Part shown: positions 28,035-36,738 of the stretch, one piece after another
Layout: each line of letters begins with the position of its first letter
Numbering within the stretch: position 1 is the stretch's first letter
Source: Spirochaetota bacterium
GTDB taxonomy: Bacteria; Spirochaetota; UBA4802; JAFGDQ01
Direction of reading: 5' to 3'
Length of the DNA: 64,000 nucleotides
NCBI GenBank assembly: GCA_034190085.1
Contig: JAXHTS010000073.1
Span: forward strand, 1 to 64,000
Position numbers and translations under genes: made by a program
The notes under the pieces: model-generated
Told to the model about the DNA's origin: nothing
The model's input: only the letters and a program-made list of their open reading frames with translations
Databases searched by the model: none

Positions 28035-29591
28035 ATGGGAAAAAGAATGGATGAAGCTATTCAAAGGCTAAAGGAGATACATGACAAAAACCTCTTGGGA
28101 GGTGGTCAAAAACATATAGATAGACAGCATAGCAGGGGAAAGATGACAGCAAGGGAGAGGATAGAATGCTTTGTAGATCCAAATACTTTTGTTGAGCTTG
28201 GCGCGAGTGTCCAAACCACTGGATGGAGAATAGATGGCAGAAAGACCGATGCCCCTTGTGATGGGGCTGTCATTGGCACTGCCAAAGTAAATGGTCAGGA
28301 GATAGCACTCTACTCCAGCGATTTTACAGTATTAGGCGGATCTATTGCCAGTCAACATGGGATGAAGTGCGTTCAGACGCTCAACCTAGCCGTAAAATGG
28401 GGAATCCCAATGATATGGTTGATGGATTCTTCTGGGGCGCGTTTGGGTTATCAAGATGTGCCTGGAGCTGGGTTGGATTGGTATTTTGCACTCATATCAC
28501 GATACTCTGGCCGAATCCCTCAGATCAATGTACTCATGGGTCCATGCATCGCGGGACAGGCTTATGCTCCAGTACTTTGCGACTTTTTATTAATGAGTAG
28601 GGTATCAGCAAATTTATGGTTGGGTGGGCCTAGGATGACAGCAGCAGCCACTTCAGAAACCATTGATACATATGTAGGCAGCGCTGATTATCACATGGAA
28701 TTCAGTGGAACATGCGATGTTGTTGGCGCTACAGATGAAGAGACAATACAGAAGGCGCGTAAGCTCCTAAGCTATTTACCACCTAACTATACTGAAAAGC
28801 CGCCCTACATTAAGCCATCTGATGATCCTGAACGTGAAGTAAATCAGTTGATCGATATTGTCCCAGATGAATATGATATTTCCTATGACATGCATGATGT
28901 GATTAAGGAACTTGTTGATAACGGTGACTACTTTGAGATAAAGGATAATTATGCTAAGAATCTTATCACCTGTTTCTGTAGATTCAATGGAGAGGTTGTT
29001 GGATTAGTTGCCAGCAATCCAAAGGAGCCTGGTAGTATTATGGAGATAGACTCATGCGATAAATACTACCGATTTCTTCAAGTGCTCGATGCATACAATA
29101 TACCTATGGTTACTCTTATTGATACACCACCAAATGTTCCGGGAGAGGAACAGGAGGCAAAGGGATTATTGAGGCACATCGGCAAGGTTATAGATCTTTA
29201 TGCAACCTCCACGATTCCCAAAATAAGCGTCATTATCAGGGAGTCCTATGGCGATGCAGGGGGTATGCTTTTAGGGAGCGTTAAGGGGATGGGATCGGAT
29301 ATATGCTATTCCTGGCCCATAGCACAACTCGCTATACAGGCATCTCACCTTGATCTTCATCAGGTATATGGCAAGGGTATTGAGGAGGACGCCTATGAGG
29401 GCTACTTAAACAGATCAAGGGAGAAACTGGATGTCTTTGAAGTTGCAAAGAGCTGGACAGCACAGATGATAGATGAAGTGATTGAACCAAAGGACACTAG
29501 GAAAATAATCATTGGAGCACTGGCTTTTACCAGACTAAAGAAAGAAGAATTTCTCCCAAAAGCGAAACTACATGGTACTGCGCCTTCATAG
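28035..29591 (+). CDS. Acyl-CoA carboxylase, carboxyltransferase subunit (paralogue 2)
   Basis: A 518-residue carboxyltransferase, clearly related to its upstream neighbour. It keeps a more standard N domain (KMTARERIECFVDP, DFTVLGGSIASQHG, DSSGARLGYQD, GPCIAGQAYAPV), but its C domain is altered: RESYGDAGGMLLG and YSWPIAQLAIQAS replace the usual 'GGAY' and 'WP.AEI.vMG'. The two subunits therefore deviate in opposite halves and may complement each other in one complex. The gene ends at a strong terminator. The substrate could be a short or branched acyl-CoA; it cannot be deduced here. Confidence 0.87.
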   Translation: MGKRMDEAIQRLKEIHDKNLLGGGQKHIDRQHSRGKMTARERIECFVDPNTFVELGASVQTTGWRIDGRKTDAPCDGAVIGTAKVNGQEIALYSSDFTVLGGSIASQHGMKCVQTLNLAVKWGIPMIWLMDSSGARLGYQDVPGAGLDWYFALISRYSGRIPQINVLMGPCIAGQAYAPVLCDFLLMSRVSANLWLGGPRMTAAATSETIDTYVGSADYHMEFSGTCDVVGATDEETIQKARKLLSYLPPNYTEKPPYIKPSDDPEREVNQLIDIVPDEYDISYDMHDVIKELVDNGDYFEIKDNYAKNLITCFCRFNGEVVGLVASNPKEPGSIMEIDSCDKYYRFLQVLDAYNIPMVTLIDTPPNVPGEEQEAKGLLRHIGKVIDLYATSTIPKISVIIRESYGDAGGMLLGSVKGMGSDICYSWPIAQLAIQASHLDLHQVYGKGIEEDAYEGYLNRSREKLDVFEVAKSWTAQMIDEVIEPKDTRKIIIGALAFTRLKKEEFLPKAKLHGTAPS

Positions 29592-29626
29592 CAAAAGGCC
29601 AATATTCAAGCTAAAGATATATATTT

Positions 29627-29668
29627 AAAAACCACAGATTAAACCGCTAACTAAATCTGTGGTTTTTT
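29627..29668. terminator. Bidirectional terminator between the carboxyltransferase and biotin carboxylase genes
   Basis: The 14-base stem AAAAACCACAGATT (29627-29640) pairs perfectly with AATCTGTGGTTTTT (29654-29667) around a 13-base loop, with T-runs on both strands. It lies between convergent genes. Confidence 0.88.
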
Positions 29669-29713
29669 ATTTATTACCAATTTTATTGAACTGTGAATAT
29701 GGATGATATCATT

Positions 29714-31096
29714 TCATTCATCATCATCGTCATCATCTTCATCCGGCACAAACCTCTTGATAAAATCAGTGCTAAACCTTCCCTCACGGAAAAGTGGATC
29801 ATCCATGATTTGTAGATATAAAGGGATTGTTGTCTTAAGGGGGGCTATATGAAACTCCCCAAGCGCTCTCTTCATGACAGCGATTGCATCCTCCCTCGTG
29901 CTACTGAATGAAATGAGTTTGGCTATCAAGGAATCGTAATACACAGGCAATTCAAATCCCTGATAAAGATATGTATCAAGCCTTATACCAAATCCGCCTG
30001 GGGGGGAATACTCCTCCACCCTGCCTGGGGATGGAATAAAATTTCTATCAGGATCCTCAGCATTTATACGGCACTCTATTGCCCACCCCCTGCATATCAA
30101 ATCCTCATAAGAGTAATCCAGTCTCTTCCCTGATGATATGCCGATCTGCTCCTTAACAAGGTCTATTCCAGTTATGAGTTCTGTTACAGGATGTTCAACC
30201 TGAATCCTGGCATTGATCTCCATGAAATAGAAGTTCCCATCCCTATCAAGGAGAAATTCAACCGTACCAGCATTTAGGTAATCAACGGCTCTGGCAGCAG
30301 CAATAGCCGCCTCACCCATTGACCTCCTCAACTCGGGTGTAATTCCAGGGGATGGCGATTCTTCTATAAGCTTCTGGTATCTCCTTTGGATAGTGCACTC
30401 CCGCTCGCCAAGATGGATAATATTAGAGTATCCATCCGCAAGTATCTGAAATTCAATATGTCTTGGTTCCACTATACACTTTTCAATATAGACCTCTTCA
30501 TTGCCAAAGGATGCCCTAGCCTCCATTTTGGCTATGGAGAATTCCTCAAGAAGCATCTCTTCATTCTCACAGATCCTTATGCCTCTGCCACCCCCACCCC
30601 CTGAAGCCTTAATCATAACAGGATAACCGATCTTACTGCATATCTCTAATGCTTCCTCTTCCGTATTAATTCCACCTGGACTGCTGGGAATTATCGGCAC
30701 ACCGGCCTCGCTAATGACCTTCTTGGCAGTAATCTTGTCACCAGCCATTCGTAGATTGTTAGGGGTTGGGCCAATAAAGACTAATCCCTCTTCATTACAT
30801 TTCAAAGCAAACTGCTCACTCTCCGCTAAATATCCATAACCTGGATGTACAGCCTCAGCCCCAGTATCCTTAGCAGCCTTAATAATAGCCTCAATATTAA
30901 GATAGCTTTGAGAACTAATGGGAGGGCCAATACATACTTTTTCATGAGCTTGCCTAACATGTAAGGAATTAACATCAGCCTCAGAATAGACTGCCACACA
31001 CTCGATTCCCAACTCTTTACATGCCCTAATGACTCGAAGCGCGATCTCGCCCCTGTTAGCAATCAATATTTTCGAAAACTTAGATTTATTATTCAT
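29714..31096 (-). CDS. Biotin carboxylase subunit of acyl-CoA carboxylase
   Basis: A 460-residue ATP-grasp enzyme that carboxylates biotin on its carrier protein. ILIANRGEIALRVIRACKEL opens the protein. The Gly-rich ATP lid is KASGGGGGRGIRI and the active-site stretch is EINARIQVEHPVTE. It is slightly longer than E. coli AccC because of an acidic tail, DEDDDDDDE, encoded by a CAT-rich trinucleotide run. It follows the biotin carrier gene on the minus strand by 114 bases and converges on the carboxyltransferase pair. It is an AccC relative, but the context fits a catabolic acyl-CoA carboxylase, so the symbol is not assigned. Confidence 0.93.
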   Translation of the reverse strand: MNNKSKFSKILIANRGEIALRVIRACKELGIECVAVYSEADVNSLHVRQAHEKVCIGPPISSQSYLNIEAIIKAAKDTGAEAVHPGYGYLAESEQFALKCNEEGLVFIGPTPNNLRMAGDKITAKKVISEAGVPIIPSSPGGINTEEEALEICSKIGYPVMIKASGGGGGRGIRICENEEMLLEEFSIAKMEARASFGNEEVYIEKCIVEPRHIEFQILADGYSNIIHLGERECTIQRRYQKLIEESPSPGITPELRRSMGEAAIAAARAVDYLNAGTVEFLLDRDGNFYFMEINARIQVEHPVTELITGIDLVKEQIGISSGKRLDYSYEDLICRGWAIECRINAEDPDRNFIPSPGRVEEYSPPGGFGIRLDTYLYQGFELPVYYDSLIAKLISFSSTREDAIAVMKRALGEFHIAPLKTTIPLYLQIMDDPLFREGRFSTDFIKRFVPDEDDDDDDE

Positions 31097-31210
31097 TAAT
31101 ACCCTTATTTTCCTTATTCATAATTACCAGAGATATCATAGAAATATTCCGATATTTACTATCTCCCAATTATATTCCTCGGTCATTCTCTATTGATCTA
31201 TTCCAATTAC

Positions 31211-31468
31211 CTAACTAGTTTCAATTATAAACATGACAGCTTCATCCTTCAGGGTCGCCTCATTTTCAGCTAAAATCTCTACTATTTTACCATCAATGGG
31301 TGATTTTATTTTTTGAAAAACCTTCATCGTTTCAAGGAGCGCCAACACCTGCTTCTTCTTCACCTCATCTCCAACCTCAACATATGGAGCTTTATCAGGA
31401 GCCGGTTTTCTATAAAATACACCTGACATTGGCGCTTTCACTTCTATTTTATTATTTGATCCACTCAT
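31211..31468 (-). CDS. Small biotin carboxyl carrier protein
   Basis: An 85-residue biotinyl domain. KAPMSGVFYRKPAPDKAPYV begins the fold and the biotinylated Lys lies in LETMKVFQKI, about 35 residues before the C-terminus. The usual motif is AMKM or EAMKL; here it is ETMKV. It lacks the long N-terminal region of AccB (about 150 residues), resembling carriers of PCC-type complexes. It keeps the 'thumb' residues (FYRKPAPDKAPYVEVGD) seen in AccB. It is transcribed before the biotin carboxylase. Confidence 0.9.
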   Translation of the reverse strand: MSGSNNKIEVKAPMSGVFYRKPAPDKAPYVEVGDEVKKKQVLALLETMKVFQKIKSPIDGKIVEILAENEATLKDEAVMFIIETS

Positions 31469-32089
31469 AGTTCATTAACCTCCAAATTATATTTTCAATT
31501 TACGTTCACTTGTCTAAAAGGCTAATCTATTATCCACTATCAGAAATGTTTAATATATCCTTATCAACAATAGCGCTAATTCAATAAAATTACCTTTGGT
31601 ATAGGAATTATAAAAAGAACTGATAATATTTAAGAAGAAAAAGATTCAAGAATTCTAAAATTGGCAGCTTCAAGTGGATAAATTAAATTAACCAATGTTC
31701 ACATATGCCTCAATATACATATATCTTGACTTTTCTCAAGAATTATTCCTCACTAATAAAATATAACACCTATAATTTAATTAAATCAGGCATTATTAAG
31801 TCCTCTTCATAAGCCATATAAATTATTGAATATCGCCCACCCGGATAGAATGATCAAACCAAGGATTTCTTATATATGGAGATCAAATAGTTGCTAAATC
31901 ATTTTTTGTCAAGGAAAATCCATTTCCCAAAGACAATTATCGATCTACAGTAGAAGATTGGCGGTCAAATGGGACTATCCGCACAAAAAAGCCCCTAATA
32001 ATATCCAAAATAAAGATAATAATAAATTTCTTTTATTTACCCAGGTTATTGAGTAATTTTTAAATATAACTAAGAATTTATTTTTAGCC

Positions 32090-32120
32090 TTGACATTATA
32101 AGTTATAAAATTAATTTAAT
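32090..32120 (+). promoter_or_regulatory. Candidate promoter of the crotonase/BKACE/dehydrogenase unit
   Basis: A consensus TTGACA lies at 32090-32095, with TTTAAT at 32115-32120 (19-base spacer) or a poorer hexamer at 17. It precedes the palindrome at 32152-32171 by 31 bases. Confidence 0.3.
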
Positions 32121-32151
32121 CATATCCTTGGTCATCTACTTATATTCAAAC

Positions 32152-32171
32152 ATGATGATGATTATCATCAT
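32152..32171. promoter_or_regulatory. Palindromic operator candidate
   Basis: ATGATGAT (32152-32159) and ATCATCAT (32164-32171) are perfect inverted arms around GATT. Placed just downstream of a TTGACA element, the site fits binding by a dimeric repressor (TetR or GntR type is common for acyl-CoA genes). No regulator gene lies in the cluster. Confidence 0.35.
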
Positions 32172-32383
32172 ACTAAATATTATTCAATAATATATATACA
32201 AATTTTACATACTCGTGTTTAAGCGAGTGCATAATATCATAAAGGTTGAAAGGTTGAAGTAACCCCATGAAGGTAGCTTTATTCCTACACTATACTTTAG
32301 ATAGAGATCAATAATCAAATATTCGACGACTATATTTATCATGAAATATATCAATATAATCAATACAAAAAAGGGAGTGAACC

Positions 32384-33163
32384 ATGAGTCAGGATGATCT
32401 TCTTTATAATATCAAGGACCGTGTAGCCTATCTTACTATTAACCGAGAAGAAAAGAGAAATGCTATTAACGAAAATGTAATGGATTTAATCATTGAAAGC
32501 CTTGAGCGAGCTGAGAAGGATAATGATGTAAGGGTTGTATGCTTAACCGGTTTCGGTGAAAAAGCATTCTGTTCAGGCGGTGATCTTGGAGGTGGAGGTT
32601 CAGGATCGCCAGAGGATGCACAGAGAGGCCAGAAAAAATTTGCCCATATGCTAAAAAAAATGGATAAATTTCCCAAACCTATAGTAGGAAGGATCAATGG
32701 ATACTGCATGGCTGGCGGGCTTGGTCTTATGCTATCATGCGACATAGCAATAGCTCATGAGGATGTTAAATTCGGAACGCCAGAGGTCAATGTTGGGCTA
32801 TTTCCAATGATGATCGGCGCATTGATTTTAAGGGATGTAGGGCGTAAAAAGGCAATGCAAATGGTATTAACTGGCGAGAGAATAATTGCATCAGAAGCGG
32901 AAAAGATTGGCCTTATTTCTGAAGCTGTTCCAAAGGATAAATTTGATGAAAGGGTTGATGAGGTATTGCAGGGCTTGTCAAAGAAGAGTCCAATAATCAT
33001 AAAGCTTGGCAAAGAGGCCTTTAATCAGGTATCTTCTATGGGATTCGATGATGCAGTTGATCTTCTCTGCGATGCATTAGGCAAGGTAATAGCTACTGAT
33101 GATGCAAAAGAAGGGGTAATCGCATTTTTAGAAAAGAGAGAACCCAATTTTACTGGAAAATAA
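32384..33163 (+). CDS. Enoyl-CoA hydratase/isomerase (crotonase) family protein
   Basis: A 259-residue crotonase-fold enzyme acting on acyl-CoA. The oxyanion-hole segments CSGGDLGG (about residues 63-70) and GYCMAGGLGLMLSCD (about 106-120) are present. The first catalytic Glu of true hydratases (GGGCELA in mammalian enzyme) is replaced: the motif reads AGGLGLM. The second (TPEVNVG, near 131) is kept. A single Glu is typical of isomerases, dehydratases or hydrolases of this superfamily, so the reaction is uncertain. GGGAGTG precedes the ATG. The BKACE gene follows after 26 bases. Confidence 0.88.
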   Translation: MSQDDLLYNIKDRVAYLTINREEKRNAINENVMDLIIESLERAEKDNDVRVVCLTGFGEKAFCSGGDLGGGGSGSPEDAQRGQKKFAHMLKKMDKFPKPIVGRINGYCMAGGLGLMLSCDIAIAHEDVKFGTPEVNVGLFPMMIGALILRDVGRKKAMQMVLTGERIIASEAEKIGLISEAVPKDKFDERVDEVLQGLSKKSPIIIKLGKEAFNQVSSMGFDDAVDLLCDALGKVIATDDAKEGVIAFLEKREPNFTGK

Positions 33164-33189
33164 TTTAAGAACAAAGAAGAGGTAGAAGT

Positions 33190-34074
33190 ATGTCATCATT
33201 ATGGATAAAAGATAATCAAAACTATGAAAGGGGCTGCATGATTACATGTGCCCTCTCTGGTGTTGCTGCTAACAGGGCTCAATGCCCTAGTATTCCATAC
33301 ACACCAGAGGAATATGCAGCGGAGGCCAAGCGTGCATATGATGCGGGTGCCGCTGTAGTTCATATACATGCTCGAAAACCGGATGGCGCCCCCAGCTATG
33401 ACGTAGAAGATTATCGAAACATTTATCAGGCTATAACTGATGCCTGTCCCATTATTACCAACTTTTCCACAGGGGCTATAGGAATATCCACCGAACAGAA
33501 GACAGCCCCGATTAAGGAGATTAGACCATCCATTGGCGCCCTTAATATGGGATCGATGAACTATGCAAAGTATAGTCCTACCAAAAAGAAATTCGTTTTT
33601 GAAGCAGTTTTTAGCAATCCATTCTCCGAGATAATCGAAATAGTCAAAACCATGAATGATAGCAACGTCAAGCCTGAGATGGAATGCTTTGACGCAGGAC
33701 ATATAGGCAACATATATCCACTTATCAATCTTGATTTGCTAACCCCACCCTATCAGGTTAGTCTTATTATGGGAGTTTTGGGAGGCATTCCCCCAACGGT
33801 TGAAAATCTTGTTCATCAAGTGGAGTTGCTACCACCACAGAGCGATTGGGAGGTAATTGGGATAAGTCATGACCAATGGAGGATGGTCGCAGCGGCTATT
33901 TCTATAGGTGGGAATATACGGGTTGGTCTGGAGGATCATTTTTATATCTCCAGCGACAGAATGGCAAATTCAAATGGCGAACTTGTAGAAAAAGCAGCCC
34001 GCATGGTGAGGGATCAGGGAAGAGAGGTAGCAACGGTTAAGGAATGCAGAGAGCGACTCAAGCTTGTGAATTAA
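33190..34074 (+). CDS. BKACE (beta-keto acid cleavage enzyme, DUF849) family protein
   Basis: A 294-residue TIM barrel of the family founded by 3-keto-5-aminohexanoate cleavage enzyme (Kce). Members condense a beta-keto acid with acetyl-CoA and split it into acetoacetate and a new CoA ester or the equivalent. The Zn ligands HIHARKPDG (His-x-His, near residue 57) and the distal GLED (Glu-Asp, near 253) are intact, as are NFSTGAIG and CFDAGHIGN. The family has many subgroups with different keto acids, so the substrate is open. It follows the crotonase by 26 bases and is separated from the first acyl-CoA dehydrogenase by 208. Confidence 0.9.
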   Translation: MSSLWIKDNQNYERGCMITCALSGVAANRAQCPSIPYTPEEYAAEAKRAYDAGAAVVHIHARKPDGAPSYDVEDYRNIYQAITDACPIITNFSTGAIGISTEQKTAPIKEIRPSIGALNMGSMNYAKYSPTKKKFVFEAVFSNPFSEIIEIVKTMNDSNVKPEMECFDAGHIGNIYPLINLDLLTPPYQVSLIMGVLGGIPPTVENLVHQVELLPPQSDWEVIGISHDQWRMVAAAISIGGNIRVGLEDHFYISSDRMANSNGELVEKAARMVRDQGREVATVKECRERLKLVN

Positions 34075-34175
34075 CAGGGTCTATAGTTAGCAATCATAGA
34101 GCAAGTCGATTATTGTATAGACATAGATACTCACAATGGACATTATTACGACTTCAGACAATCTAATGAAAACTT

Positions 34176-34200
34176 ATCACTATCGTCAAGAGTTAGTGAT
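34176..34200. promoter_or_regulatory. Inverted repeat before the acyl-CoA dehydrogenases
   Basis: ATCACTA (34176-34182) and TAGTGAT (34194-34200) are perfect arms around 11 bases. No U-run follows, so it is more likely an operator or attenuating hairpin than a terminator. It lies 82 bases before the first dehydrogenase gene. Confidence 0.25.
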
Positions 34201-34282
34201 GTGAAATACAAAAATGTTTCTTAATCCGGTATAATAATATAATCTAGAATGGACTTATATTACCAATTGATAAGGGGGCAAA

Positions 34283-35479
34283 ATGGATTTTAGGTTTACT
34301 AAAGAGGAGGAAGAATTTCGTCAAGAGGTTCGCGACTGGCTAAAGAAGGAGATACCCAAAAGATGGCATGAACTTCACCCTGTTAGCACAATGTGCACTG
34401 CCATGTGGCAGGAGACTGAAGAGTCCTGGCCAATATCTCGAGAATTTCAGAGGAAGTTGGGCAGCAAGGGTTGGTTAGCTCCGTCCTACCCCAAGCAGTA
34501 TGGGGGGTCAGAGATGAGTCACATGAAACGCCTCATCCTTGCGGAGGAGTTGTCATATAACAATGCGCCGGTAGGCGTAGAGACAGAGATCGCTGTCAAT
34601 TGGGTAGGTCCTGATATTCTATTATTCGGTACTGAAGAGCAGAAGGAGAAGTATGTAAAGGGTGTGGCCTTGGGAGAGAAAATAATATGTCTCGGTTATA
34701 GCGAACCGAATGCGGGTTCAGATCTTGCGTCAATACAGACTAAGGCTGAAGAGGATGGAGATGAGTACGTGATAAATGGCAGCAAGATTTGGACAAGTTA
34801 TGCTCATCATGCTGATTATTGTTGGCTTGTTGCCAGAACAGATCCCAATGCACCTAAAAAATATCAGGGCGTCAGCATGTTTATAATTGATATGAAGACT
34901 CCAGGTATCACTGTGCGCCCTTTGGTAAATATTGTTAATTTTCATTCTTTCAATGAGGTTTTCTTCGATAATGTACGCGCAACTAAGGATTGCCTGGTTG
35001 GCGAGAAAAATAAAGGATTTTACGAGTTGATGATCGCCTTGGATTATGAACGCTCTTCAGTAGGAACCGCTGCTAGCCTTCAGAGAATCCTTGAGGGACT
35101 TATTAGATATGCCAAGGAGATGGGGCGTGACAAGGATCCTATAATTCGACAAAAGTTAGGAGAGTTTGCAATTGAGGTTGAGGTCAGCCGCATGATGTGC
35201 TACAGGATTGCATGGATGTTCAGCAAGGGCCTTCATCCAAACTATGAATCCTCAATGTCAATGATATTTATGAGTGATTTAGCAAGGCGTGTAGCAGATC
35301 TTGGAAGGGATATTCAAGGGCTTTATGCTCAGTTAGCATTAGATTCGAAGTGGACCATTGATAATGCAAGCATTGAAAGATTGATTTTAGGATCCCTTTC
35401 CATAGGTGTTGGTGGCGGCACAAATGAGATTCAGCGTAACATTATAGCACAACGAGGATTAGGCTTGCCGAGAAAGTAA
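34283..35479 (+). CDS. Acyl-CoA dehydrogenase (paralogue 1)
   Basis: A 398-residue flavoprotein that makes an alpha-beta double bond in an acyl-CoA. It has the helical N domain, the beta domain (LGYSEPNAGSDLASIQTKA; WTSYAHHADYCWLVART) and the C-terminal helical domain ending GGGTNEIQRNI. The common catalytic Glu just before 'GT' is Gly here (near residue 377). A Glu in LDYERSS (near 255) sits where isovaleryl-CoA dehydrogenase has its base. That pattern is common in actinobacterial FadE-type enzymes for bulky substrates. It is followed by a paralogue 23 bases downstream. Confidence 0.92.
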   Translation: MDFRFTKEEEEFRQEVRDWLKKEIPKRWHELHPVSTMCTAMWQETEESWPISREFQRKLGSKGWLAPSYPKQYGGSEMSHMKRLILAEELSYNNAPVGVETEIAVNWVGPDILLFGTEEQKEKYVKGVALGEKIICLGYSEPNAGSDLASIQTKAEEDGDEYVINGSKIWTSYAHHADYCWLVARTDPNAPKKYQGVSMFIIDMKTPGITVRPLVNIVNFHSFNEVFFDNVRATKDCLVGEKNKGFYELMIALDYERSSVGTAASLQRILEGLIRYAKEMGRDKDPIIRQKLGEFAIEVEVSRMMCYRIAWMFSKGLHPNYESSMSMIFMSDLARRVADLGRDIQGLYAQLALDSKWTIDNASIERLILGSLSIGVGGGTNEIQRNIIAQRGLGLPRK

Positions 35480-35502
35480 TTTATCGAAAGATAGGGGGTA
35501 AT

Positions 35503-36702
35503 ATGGATTATAGGTTTACAGCTAAGGAAGAGGCCTGGTGGCAGGAGGTTGAAGATTTTATAAAGGCAGAACTTCCCGATGGATGGGTAGATGAATGTCT
35601 AACTTGGCCAGGGGGATATGGGATATTGCCTATGTTTGAAGAGGAATATATCTCATTCTGTCAACAGTTCTGGAAAAAATTAGGGAAGAAGGGATGGCTC
35701 AGTATGAGTTGGCCCAAGTGGAATACTGAAAAACGCACTCATATTGAGCAGGCTATTTTTAGTTATATAATGAGTTATTACAGGGCTCCTGCTGGCAATG
35801 TGGCTACTGGCATCGGAGGCGCCACTATCGATCTATTTGGCAGTGATGAGCTTAGGAATGAATGGTTGCCTAAAATTGCAAGTGGAGATATAAGCTTTTG
35901 GTTGGCATATAGTGAACCCAATTCAGGTTCCGACTTGGCATCTCTTCAGACAAAGGCGGTCGAGGATGGCGATGACATAATTATTAACGGCAGCAAGATA
36001 TGGAGCAGCGGCGCTCATGTTTCAGATTGTGCTTGGATGGTTGTTCGGACTGATTCCAATGTTGAGAAAAAATATCAAGGAATAACCTTTATCATTGTAC
36101 CCAATGACTTACCAGGTATCACCATTCGTCCTATTGTAAATATTTGTGATATTCATTCCTTTAATGAAGTTTTCTTTGATAATGTGCGTGTTCCGAAAAA
36201 TAATATAGTGGGTGAAATGAACCAGGGATGGTATTATTTAATGGTTGCTTTGGGATACGAAAGACTTGCTGTACCCATGGGCGGATTTAAGAGAAATTTT
36301 GAGGAATTGGTTCAGTACACGAAACAAACCGAACGCAATTCAAAGCCATTAAGTGAAGATACTCTAGTTCGAAGCAAGCTAGCGGATATCGCGATTAAAA
36401 TTGAGATAGTAAACAAATTCTATTGGCAGGTAGCTTGGCAGAGTGATAAAGGCATCAGTGCTGATACTGATGCATCAATTTTAAAATTAATTTCTACTGA
36501 GGTTAGTCGTGATCTCGCCTTTGCCGCAATGGACATTATGGGTCCATATGGTCAATTATCAACAGATTCCAAGTGGACAGCGTTAAGGGGAAGGATACAA
36601 CTTGGCTATCTCGACTGTATATCTGCTATTGTAGGCGCTGGCACATCTGAAATCCAGCGTAATATTATCGCTATGAGGGGTTTAGGATTAACTCGCAAAT
36701 AA
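35503..36702 (+). CDS. Acyl-CoA dehydrogenase (paralogue 2)
   Basis: A 399-residue protein, similar along its whole length to the preceding gene (LAYSEPNSGSDLASLQTKA; NICDIHSFNEVFFDNVRVP). The canonical Glu position near the C-terminus is Ala (IVGAGTSEIQRNI) and an alternative Glu is present in LGYERLA (near 252). The two may form a heteromeric dehydrogenase, as do FadE pairs of steroid-degrading bacteria, or act on successive intermediates. GGGGG lies before the ATG. A third dehydrogenase follows. Confidence 0.92.
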   Translation: MDYRFTAKEEAWWQEVEDFIKAELPDGWVDECLTWPGGYGILPMFEEEYISFCQQFWKKLGKKGWLSMSWPKWNTEKRTHIEQAIFSYIMSYYRAPAGNVATGIGGATIDLFGSDELRNEWLPKIASGDISFWLAYSEPNSGSDLASLQTKAVEDGDDIIINGSKIWSSGAHVSDCAWMVVRTDSNVEKKYQGITFIIVPNDLPGITIRPIVNICDIHSFNEVFFDNVRVPKNNIVGEMNQGWYYLMVALGYERLAVPMGGFKRNFEELVQYTKQTERNSKPLSEDTLVRSKLADIAIKIEIVNKFYWQVAWQSDKGISADTDASILKLISTEVSRDLAFAAMDIMGPYGQLSTDSKWTALRGRIQLGYLDCISAIVGAGTSEIQRNIIAMRGLGLTRK

Positions 36703-36738
36703 AACTCTAATCAAGTTAAAAGACTAGGAGGTAAGAGA

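Larger units (their letters stand above)
31469..32383. other. 915-base divergent control region
   Basis: It separates the minus-strand carrier/carboxylase genes from the plus-strand crotonase unit. Structures seen are TCTTGA/TCAAGA around CTTTTC at 31725-31742, a promoter-like TTGACA near 32090 and a palindrome at 32152-32171, each listed or mentioned separately. No ORF of note was found. Confidence 0.5.

Noticed and set aside
33199-33702. A 167-codon open frame antisense to the BKACE gene
   Set aside because: It is a shadow of a well-supported gene; the translation is Cys/His-rich without domain pattern.
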